Source: Aneurinibacillus sp. (GTDB lineage Bacteria > Bacillota > UBA5301 > DYFA01). Taken from it: a stretch of DNA of 38,809 nucleotides. The notes under the pieces are model-generated. The model was not told the DNA's origin and searched no databases. It saw nothing but the letters and a program-made list of their open reading frames with translations. Location: assembly GCA_020725425.1 (NCBI GenBank), contig DYFA01000064.1, positions 1 through 38,809 on the forward strand, written 5' to 3'. Of the stretch, positions 32,742-38,809 are shown piece after piece (within the stretch, counting starts at the first letter, position 1; each line of letters begins with the position of its first letter). The translations under genes and the position numbers were made by a program.

Positions 32742-33050
32742 TTACCCGAGCTTGGCCAACAGCGCTCCGCGTTGCCGCTGCCCCAAGCCCTGGACCCGCC
32801 GGCTCTCATCGATACCGATCTCTTCCATGATCTTCCGGGTCGTCACCTTCCCGATCTTCGGGAGGGACTCCAGGAGGTAAGCCACCCGCATGCGGGCGAT
32901 CACCTCGTCGTTGTCCCGGCGAAGCACTTCGGCCAGCGTCAGCTTGCCCCCCTTGAGACGCCGCCGAATGTCGGCCCGTTTGCTGCGCATGTCCTGCGCC
33001 TTCTTCAGGGCCTTCTTCTTCTCCTCCGCGGTCAGCTTCGGCAGTGCCAT
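32742..33050 (-). CDS. mihF: Integration host factor, actinobacterial type (mIHF)
   Basis: A 102-residue basic nucleoid protein. It starts [19 protein letters not shown], a helical basic arm, and contains a helix-two-turn-helix with the family block [32 protein letters not shown]. Mycobacterial mIHF bends DNA, supports phage integration and is essential. It is unrelated to the HU/IHF fold. ATG at 33050 has GGAGGTGAG upstream. In Actinobacteria it also precedes gmk and rpoZ; its presence here beside remA shows the same order in a Spo0A-bearing genome. Confidence 0.93.
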   Translation of the reverse strand: MALPKLTAEEKKKALKKAQDMRSKRADIRRRLKGGKLTLAEVLRRDNDEVIARMRVAYLLESLPKIGKVTTRKIMEEIGIDESRRVQGLGQRQRGALLAKLG

Positions 33051-33081
33051 CCTCTTCTCACCTCCTTGCCCAAGACTAGTC

Positions 33082-33960
33082 TTACTCGATGTTCTGGACC
33101 TGCTCCCGAATCTTCTCCAGTTCGGCCTTCACAGCAATCACCTGTCGGGCGATTTGCACGTCGGTGCCCTTCGACCCGATGGTGTTGATCTCCCGGTTCA
33201 TCTCCTGGAGGAGAAACTCGAGCTTCCGCCCGACCGCGGGCTCGTCGCTGGCCAGGGTGGCAGCGGCCTCTGCCAGATGGCTGCGCAGCCGGACCACCTC
33301 CTCGCTGATGCTGCTGCGGTCGGCCACGAGGGCCACCTCCTGCAGCAGGCGAGCTTCGTCGACCGGCGCCTCCCCGAGGACTTCACGCACCCGCTCCTCA
33401 AGGCGCTGCCGGTATTCCTCGCTTAGTGCCGGAGCCCGTTCGGCGATCGCCTCGACCTCCTCGCTCACGGCCGAGAGCCTCTGCTCCAGGTCGGCCTTAA
33501 GCCGCGCCCCCTCGCTCTCCCGCATGCGCACGATCTCGCTCAGAGCGGCGGCCGCTGCTTCCTCCAGAGCGGTCCAGAGCGTATCGGGGTCGGTCGTCTC
33601 CTCCGCCACCACCACGCCGGGCAGCCCCAGAACAGTCCCGAGCGTGATCTCGCCGGGCAAGCCCAACGCCCCCTGCAGTTCCGCGAGCGCTTCCTGGTAC
33701 CCGCGGGCCAGGGGGATGTCCACCTTGACCGGCCGGCGAGTCTCCCCCACTTCCTCCAGGCTGACAGAGACCTCGACCCGTCCCCGGCTGAGCCGGCCGG
33801 CGATCATGGCCCGCAGTCTCTCCTCGAATCCCGCCGCCGCCTTCGGCAGGCGGAACGCCACATCCAGAAAACGATGGTTGACGGCCCGAGCTTCCACGGT
33901 GACCCGATAGCGATCGCGCACGGCCTCCCCCCGGCCGAACCCGGTCATGCTCCTGACCAT
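33082..33960 (-). CDS. yicC: YicC/YloC-family endoribonuclease
   Basis: A 292-residue protein with the N-terminal YicC domain (begins MVRSMTGFGRGEAVRDRYRV) and the C-terminal DUF1732 domain, containing LLQEMNREINTIGSKGTDVQI. Known YicC proteins are endoribonucleases linked to small-RNA turnover in stationary phase. ATG at 33960 follows AAAGGAG; the frame runs 34 residues further upstream through the promoter region, which is not credible. It leads the mihF-remA-gmk run, with a SigH-like promoter at 34005-34033, as yloC does in B. subtilis. Confidence 0.94.
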   Translation of the reverse strand: MVRSMTGFGRGEAVRDRYRVTVEARAVNHRFLDVAFRLPKAAAGFEERLRAMIAGRLSRGRVEVSVSLEEVGETRRPVKVDIPLARGYQEALAELQGALGLPGEITLGTVLGLPGVVVAEETTDPDTLWTALEEAAAAALSEIVRMRESEGARLKADLEQRLSAVSEEVEAIAERAPALSEEYRQRLEERVREVLGEAPVDEARLLQEVALVADRSSISEEVVRLRSHLAEAAATLASDEPAVGRKLEFLLQEMNREINTIGSKGTDVQIARQVIAVKAELEKIREQVQNIE

Positions 33961-34004
33961 CAACCAGACTCCTTTGGGGCGCCCTATCCTCGAAATTGAG
34001 TATT

Positions 34005-34033
34005 CTATTCCACCCCTCCCCGCTAACTCCTCC
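34005..34033 (-). promoter_or_regulatory. SigH-like promoter of the yicC-mihF-remA-gmk run
   Basis: On the minus strand: GGAGGAGTT, 11 bases, GTGGAATAG. The -10 GAAT box is perfect and the -35 box is one base off the SigH consensus. Predicted start is near 33998, 38 bases before the yicC ATG. Confidence 0.5.
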
Positions 34034-34066
34034 TGCCTGCGGTGATTTTTTCCAAGTCCCACGGCC

Positions 34067-36811
34067 TCAGGCCGCCCGCGCCGCGGCCGTCCGCCGCGGG
34101 CGGTGCGCCGGCCGCAGATCCCCCACCATGCTGGCGTAACTCGCCGCCACCAGGATGAGAAACCAGTCGGTGGCCCCCAGGGGGACGGTGCGGAAGACGG
34201 CCGCCATGGCCGGCACGTACACCACTGCCAGTTGCATGACGAAGCTTGCCATCACCGCCAGGAGCAGCCTGGGGTTCCCGAAAACCTGGTACTCGAGTCC
34301 TCGCGGTGTCTCCCGGCAGCGGAAGACGTAGAAGAGCTGGGCCAGGACCAGGGTGGTGAAGGCGATGGTCCGCGCCCGCTCCACCGGGTAGCCGAAGGAG
34401 AGGGTCAAAAGGAACACAGCTACGGTGTTGAGCCCGATCAGAGCGCCGGTGGAGAGAATCCGCCCGAGGAGCCCGCCGGCGAAGATCCCCTCGTTCCTCC
34501 GCCGCGGCGGCCGGACCATCACGCCGGCGTCCACCGAATCCAACCCCAGGGCCAGGGCCGGCAGCCCGTCGGTCACGAGATTCATGTAGAGGATCTGGAT
34601 GGCCAGGAGAGGCAGCGGCAGGTTCAGGGCCACCGCCACCGCCATCGCCAGGACCTCGCCGACGTTGCAGGTCAGAAGGTACCGGATGAACTTGCGGACG
34701 TTCTCGTAGATCCGCCGCCCCTCCTCGATCGCCCGCACGATGGTGGCGTAGTTGTCGTCCGCCAGGACCATGGCCGAGGCCTCCTTGGCCACGTCCGTAC
34801 CCTGGAGGCCCATGGCGATCCCGATGTCCGCCTGGCGGATGGCGGGGGCGTCGTTGACCCCGTCCCCGGTCATCGCCACCACCTCGCCGCCGGCCTGTAA
34901 CGCCTTGACCAGCCTCAGCTTGTGGGCGGGCGAGACGCGGGCGTAGACCGAGACGTGGCGCACCAACCTCTGTAGTTCCTGCTCGGGCAGCGTCTCCAGC
35001 GCGTTCCCGGTCACCACCGGAGCCCCGGGCGGCGCCAAGCCGAGTTGGTTGGCGATGCTGGCGGCAGTCAGGGCGTGGTCCCCGGTGATCATGATGGTCC
35101 GCACCCCGGCGCTCCGCGCCACCCTGATCGCCTCCGCCGCTTCCGGGCGGGGCGGGTCGTAGAGGCCGACCACTCCGGCGAGCATCAGGTCGCGCTCCCA
35201 CCGCTCCTCTTCGCTCCCCGGCCCGCTCTCGGCTGCCGCCCCTCCGCCGAGCCGGTAGGCCAGCCCCAGCACCCGCAGGCCGGCTGCGGCCATCCGCTCG
35301 CCCTCCGCCAGGACCTGCCGCCGCCGCTCCTCGGTGAGCGGCTCCTCCCTCCCGTCCAGGGAGACTGCCCGGCAGCAAGCCAGGACGACATCGAGCGCCC
35401 CCTTGGTGCAGACCAGCCGCTGCCCCGCTCTGGTCGTCCAGACGGCCGTCATGCGCCGGCGCTCCGGCGAGAAGGGCACTTCCGTCACCAGACGGTGGGT
35501 GCGCTCGTACTCCCGCCGGGCGAGCCCCGCCTTCCCCGCCGCCACCAAAAGCGCCCCCTCTGTCGGGTCGCCCTCGACCCGCCACCCCCTGGCCGGTCTT
35601 CCCTGCCTCTCCCTCCCGGCGGGCGGCATCAGAGTCGCAGTGTTGCACAGAAGCCCAATCTCTAACGCCCGCCGCAGTTCGGGAAGCAGAGCCGCCTGGA
35701 TCGCCCGTCCCGCCTCCCGGAACTCCCCCTCCGGCCGGTAGCCGGTGCCTTCCACGGTGAAGGAGCGCCCGCCGGCCCACACCTCCCGCACCGTCATCTC
35801 GCTCTTGGTCAGCGTTCCGGTTTTGTCAGCGCAGATGACCGTGGTGCACCCGAGCGTCTCCACCGCCGGCAGCCGCCGGATGATCGCCCCCCGCCGGCTC
35901 ATCCGCTGAACGCCTGCGGCCAGGGCGACCGTCACCACCGTCGGCAGCCCCTCCGGAATCGCCGCCACCGCCAGGCTCACCCCGGTCAGGAACATGTCGC
36001 GGACCGGCCGCCCCTGCATCACCCCGAAGATGAAAACTCCGAGGCAGACCGCCCCGCATCCGGCCACCAGCCACCGTCCGAGTTCCTCCAGCCGACGCTG
36101 GAGCGGCGTGGTCTGATCGTCGGATTCGGCGATCAGGCGGGCGATTTTCCCCATCTCCGTCTCGCGGCCCGTGGCCACGGCCACGCCTCGCCCATGTCCC
36201 CGGGTCACCAGCGTTCCGAGAAAGGCCATGTTCCGCTGGTCGGCCAGAGCCGCCCCCTCTTCACCCAGAGTCTCCGCGGTCTTGCCCACCGGCACCGATT
36301 CTCCGGTGAGTGCCGCTTCATCCACCTCCAGGGCCACCGTCTCGCTCAGCCGGAGATCGGCTGGGACCCGGTCCCCCGTCGCCAGGAGAACCACATCGCC
36401 TGGGACCACCTCCCCCGCCGGAATAGTCTGGGGCTCCCCGTCCCGCACCACCCGGGCCGCCGGAGCGGAGAGCTCCCGCAGGGCCGCCAGGCACCGCTCC
36501 GCCCGGTACTCTTGGACGAAGCCGAGGATGCCGTTGAGCAGGACGATCAACAGGATGGTGACCGCGTCGACCATCTCGCCCAGGACAGCCGAGACCAGGG
36601 TGGCCCCGAGAAGCACAAGCACCGTGAAGTCGGTAAATTGGGCCAGGAAGAGGCGCCACGGCGCGGGGCGGGGGCGGGCGGCCAACAGGTTCTCTCCTAC
36701 CTGAGCCAGCCGGCGCCGCGCCTCGCCCCCGGTCAGCCCGCGGCTCGGGTCTGTCTTCAGCCAGGCCGCCACCGCCTCTATCGGGCAGGCGTGCCATCTC
36801 CGCTCCGCCAT
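34067..36811 (-). CDS. P2-type Ca2+-transporting ATPase (SERCA-like)
   Basis: A P-type ATPase of about 914 residues. Landmarks in order: N-terminal cation-ATPase domain, actuator motif LTGESVP, transmembrane PEGLPTVV (ion site, TM4), phosphorylation site CADKTGTLTKSEM, nucleotide-domain KGA and VGLYDPPRPE, hinge TGDGVNDAPAIRQADIGIAMG, then the C-terminal membrane part with NVGE and NLVTDGLPALALG. PEGLP with NVGE and DGLPALALG points to P2A/P2-type calcium pumps; it should export Ca2+ or a similar ion. I prefer ATG at 36811; a GTG at 36820 is also possible. It follows the terminator of the TPR gene and precedes yicC. Confidence 0.93.
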   Translation of the reverse strand: MAERRWHACPIEAVAAWLKTDPSRGLTGGEARRRLAQVGENLLAARPRPAPWRLFLAQFTDFTVLVLLGATLVSAVLGEMVDAVTILLIVLLNGILGFVQEYRAERCLAALRELSAPAARVVRDGEPQTIPAGEVVPGDVVLLATGDRVPADLRLSETVALEVDEAALTGESVPVGKTAETLGEEGAALADQRNMAFLGTLVTRGHGRGVAVATGRETEMGKIARLIAESDDQTTPLQRRLEELGRWLVAGCGAVCLGVFIFGVMQGRPVRDMFLTGVSLAVAAIPEGLPTVVTVALAAGVQRMSRRGAIIRRLPAVETLGCTTVICADKTGTLTKSEMTVREVWAGGRSFTVEGTGYRPEGEFREAGRAIQAALLPELRRALEIGLLCNTATLMPPAGRERQGRPARGWRVEGDPTEGALLVAAGKAGLARREYERTHRLVTEVPFSPERRRMTAVWTTRAGQRLVCTKGALDVVLACCRAVSLDGREEPLTEERRRQVLAEGERMAAAGLRVLGLAYRLGGGAAAESGPGSEEERWERDLMLAGVVGLYDPPRPEAAEAIRVARSAGVRTIMITGDHALTAASIANQLGLAPPGAPVVTGNALETLPEQELQRLVRHVSVYARVSPAHKLRLVKALQAGGEVVAMTGDGVNDAPAIRQADIGIAMGLQGTDVAKEASAMVLADDNYATIVRAIEEGRRIYENVRKFIRYLLTCNVGEVLAMAVAVALNLPLPLLAIQILYMNLVTDGLPALALGLDSVDAGVMVRPPRRRNEGIFAGGLLGRILSTGALIGLNTVAVFLLTLSFGYPVERARTIAFTTLVLAQLFYVFRCRETPRGLEYQVFGNPRLLLAVMASFVMQLAVVYVPAMAAVFRTVPLGATDWFLILVAASYASMVGDLRPAHRPRRTAAARAA

Positions 36812-36853
36812 CCGCCTCACCCCGCTTTCCGCCGAAGCCTATGCCTGCCCGGC

Positions 36854-36879
36854 AAAAAAAATGCACCCCGCAGGGTGCA
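36854..36879 (-). terminator. Intrinsic terminator of the TPR-protein gene
   Basis: The minus strand forms TGCACCC-TGCG-GGGTGCA and then runs into eight Ts (36861-36854). It lies 32 bases after the stop of the TPR gene. Clear factor-independent terminator, so the downstream Ca2+ ATPase needs its own promoter. Confidence 0.9.
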
Positions 36880-36910
36880 CTTCCGCAGCTACACGCCTTT
36901 TATGCTGCGG

Positions 36911-37621
36911 TCAGCCGTTGCCCTTGAGCGGACGGGCGCTTCCGCCGCCTTCCTTCAGCCGCCGCAGCGCCTCCGCCGCCTCGGTCAAGCCCGGGTTCAG
37001 CCGGACGGCCATCTCAAGGGCCCGGCGGGCTTCGGCTGCCCGGCCAGTGACCAGATAGAGCTGGCCGACGGCCGCCAGAGCCTCCGGATCATCCGGATTA
37101 TCCTCCAGGAAGCGCTCGTACTCGGCGATCGCTTCCTCGGTCCGCCCCAGGCGGCTCAGCCCCTCGGCCAACCCCACCCGGGCCAGCCCCAGCGACGGGT
37201 CGGCGCTGAGCGCCTCCCGATACAGTTCCACCGCTTCGTCCACCCGGCCCCGGTCGGCCGCCGCCCGCCCCAGGAACGCCTTGATCGCCGGGCGGCTCAA
37301 CACGGCGGACCCAGAGGAAACCGCCTGCTCCGCCGCGGTAAAGGTTTCGACTGCCCGCTCAGGCCGTCCCAGCGCCTCAAGCAAGAGGCCGCGCAGGACC
37401 AGGATTTCCGCCTCCGCCCCGCCCGCGGCGCTCGCCTTCTCCAACTCGTGCAAGGCCAGCTCCGGTAACCCCATCTGCAGGTAAAGCAGAGGTTTCTCCA
37501 GTTCCGCCCCGCCGGCCGCGGCCACCCCGGGCGGACCTACTGCACATGTTACAGGCAGATACACCAGGAGCAACAGACCAGTGAGCGCCCGGGCCCATGA
37601 CCGGCGGAATCCGCGTCCCAT
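36911..37621 (-). CDS. Secreted or membrane-anchored TPR-repeat protein
   Basis: A 236-residue protein with an N-terminal hydrophobic signal or anchor (about residues 12-34), then tetratricopeptide repeats. At least four units are visible, the clearest being DEAVELYREALSADPSLGLARVGLAEGLSRLG, followed by EEAIAEYERFLEDNPDDPEALAAVGQLYLVTG and AEARRALEMAVRLNPGL. TPRs are protein-protein scaffolds; no specific partner is evident. ATG at 37621 follows GGAGG at good spacing. It is a single-gene unit, divergent from the NFACT gene and closed by its own terminator. Confidence 0.85.
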   Translation of the reverse strand: MGRGFRRSWARALTGLLLLVYLPVTCAVGPPGVAAAGGAELEKPLLYLQMGLPELALHELEKASAAGGAEAEILVLRGLLLEALGRPERAVETFTAAEQAVSSGSAVLSRPAIKAFLGRAAADRGRVDEAVELYREALSADPSLGLARVGLAEGLSRLGRTEEAIAEYERFLEDNPDDPEALAAVGQLYLVTGRAAEARRALEMAVRLNPGLTEAAEALRRLKEGGGSARPLKGNG

Positions 37622-37698
37622 GGCAAAACCTCCGCCTCTTTACTTCGCCGGGCCGCCCGGCAGCTCCTTTCTTCCATAGGCTCCTCCGGAAGCTGGCA

Positions 37699-37727
37699 TT
37701 GTCCCTCCCGGCCGCCGATGGTATACT
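37699..37727 (+). promoter_or_regulatory. SigA-type promoter of the NFACT gene
   Basis: TTGTCC (37699-37704), a 17-base spacer, and TATACT (37722-37727). The predicted start near 37735 gives a short leader before the ATG at 37748. Confidence 0.65.
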
Positions 37728-37747
37728 GGGGCGTGAGGTGGCAGCGG

Positions 37748-38809
37748 ATGCCCATGGATGCGGCGGTCTTCGCCGCCCTAGCCCTTGAACTGGAGCGGGA
37801 ACTCCGGGAAGCCCGGCTGGAGAAGATCATCCCCGTCAACCCCCGGGAGCTCAGCTTCGTCCTGCGCCTCGCCGCCTCAGGCGGCAGGCGGGACGAGCGG
37901 GCGCTGGTGGTCTCGCTCGACGGCCCTCTCGCCCGCCTTCACCTGGAGGCTTCCACCCCGGGAGACGCGGCCCGCCCGGTGTGGCCGAACTCGCCGCGAC
38001 GGCCGGCCGGGGAGCCGCCGGCAGCCCTCCCCTTCGTGCTCCTGCTCCGGCGCCACCTCACCGGTTGCCGCCTTACCGCCGTCCATCATCCGGCGTGGGA
38101 ACGGATTCTGCACCTGACCTTCCTCGGCCCGGCCGACGAGTTCCCCCGCCGCCGCCTGACCCTGGTCTACGAGCTCTTGGGGACCCAGGGAAACCTGCTG
38201 CTTCTCGACGCCCAGGACGTCCTGTTGGGAGCCCTCCGCCCCCTTCCGCCGCCGGAGCGCGGCGCCCGGATGATCCTGGGGGCCCGCTACGCTCCGCCGC
38301 CACCTCCGCCGGCCGTCCCCGGCGCACCGCTCTCCTACCTGCAACAGGCGGTGACTCTGGCCGCCCCTGCCACCCCCCTCCGCTCCGCCCTGGTGCGGAA
38401 CGTCGGTGGGCTGAGCCCCTGGGCTGCCCGGGCGCTGGCCGGGGCGGCCGGGCTCGACCCGGAGGCGCCGTGCCGCACTCTTTCCCCGGAGGACGTAGCG
38501 CGCCTCCACACGCAGCTTGAGACCTTCGCCGGTGCCGTGACGGAGGGCCGCTTCTCCCCCGTCCTCTGGCGGGAAGCGGGGCAGCCCCGCGAGTTCTGGG
38601 TCTACCCGGCGCCCTGCCCGGCGGGATGGTCTGCTGAGCCTCAGCCCAGCGCCAACGAGGCGGTGACCCGCTTCTTCACCGAACGCGTGGCGGCCGCTCG
38701 CTTCGCCCAGGCCCGGCAAGCTCTGCTCCAGCGGCTCGACGCCCAGCTCGCCCGGTTGGAGCGGCGGTTGAAGGCTCAACGGGAGGACCTGGCCCGGGCC
38801 GAGGCGGCC
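37748..38809 (+). CDS. rqcH: NFACT-family ribosome quality-control protein RqcH (3' end outside window)
   Basis: The first 354 codons of an NFACT protein (also annotated fibronectin-binding protein FbpA/YloA). The N-terminal NFACT-N domain begins MPMDAAVFAALALELERELREARLEKIIPVNPRELSFVLRL and includes LTLVYELLGTQGNLLLLD; a helix-hairpin-helix region (ALVRNVGGLSPWAARALAG) follows, and the last visible part enters the coiled coil. RqcH binds stalled 50S subunits with peptidyl-tRNA and adds alanine tails for degradation. ATG at 37748 has GAGGTGG six bases upstream; a second ATG is two codons on. The gene is next to yicC-region genes in B. subtilis as well. Confidence 0.92.
   Translation, partial: MPMDAAVFAALALELERELREARLEKIIPVNPRELSFVLRLAASGGRRDERALVVSLDGPLARLHLEASTPGDAARPVWPNSPRRPAGEPPAALPFVLLLRRHLTGCRLTAVHHPAWERILHLTFLGPADEFPRRRLTLVYELLGTQGNLLLLDAQDVLLGALRPLPPPERGARMILGARYAPPPPPPAVPGAPLSYLQQAVTLAAPATPLRSALVRNVGGLSPWAARALAGAAGLDPEAPCRTLSPEDVARLHTQLETFAGAVTEGRFSPVLWREAGQPREFWVYPAPCPAGWSAEPQPSANEAVTRFFTERVAAARFAQARQALLQRLDAQLARLERRLKAQREDLARAEAA

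Noticed and set aside
33961-34062. N-terminal extension of yicC to 34062
   Set aside because: The extra residues cross the SigH-like promoter, and the family begins exactly at MVRSMTGFGRG, which has AAAGGAG at correct spacing.

Overview
The window looks like a chromosomal segment of a high-GC, spore-forming Firmicute, probably a deep-branching and perhaps thermophilic Clostridia-type lineage. Spo0A, RemA, the YqhH/YqhG pair and the order yicC-remA-gmk-rpoZ-coaBC-priA-def-fmt-rsmB-rlmN-stp-pknB-rsgA-rpe are Firmicutes hallmarks. An FhaA/FhaB pair and an actinobacterial-type integration host factor give it a mixed flavour. Genes are densely packed, with many 4-base ATGA/GTGA overlaps and many GTG or TTG starts. 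No insertion sequence, prophage or CRISPR array is visible. Most genes lie on the minus strand.

Region 1 (1-9263, minus): a ppaX-like phosphatase, then cobO, then a branched-chain amino-acid ABC transporter (binding protein, livH, livM, livG, livF) that runs by overlap into rimO and pgsA. After a weak terminator and a promoter with a repeated operator-like element comes a two-gene unit: a small membrane-anchored protein of unknown function and an FtsH-like AAA+ ATPase cut by the window edge.

Region 2 (9289-12266, plus): a SNF2/RapA-type helicase and a YqhG-family partner. The YqhG frame runs 146 bases antisense into rpe.

Region 3 (12121-22366, minus): trxB, rlmN, fhaA, fhaB, a PP2C phosphatase, ftsW/rodA, a class B penicillin-binding protein, a PASTA Ser/Thr kinase, rsgA and rpe. 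It couples reversible Ser/Thr phosphorylation, phosphopeptide reading and peptidoglycan synthesis. The penicillin-binding protein gene has no normal start codon where it should begin.

Region 4 (22380-23473): a single plus-strand tRNA-Pro(CGG) with a strong promoter, a shared hairpin terminator, and spo0A with a SigH-type promoter and a tandem palindrome.

Region 5 (23474-34033, minus): yicC, mihF, remA, gmk, rpoZ, coaBC, priA, def, fmt, a DUF116 protein, a YugP-type zinc protease and rsmB, led by a SigH-like promoter.

Region 6 (34067-38809): a P2-type Ca2+ ATPase, a TPR protein with a good terminator, and, divergently, the first 354 codons of an NFACT/RqcH protein.

No stretch longer than about 300 bases lacks a gene.
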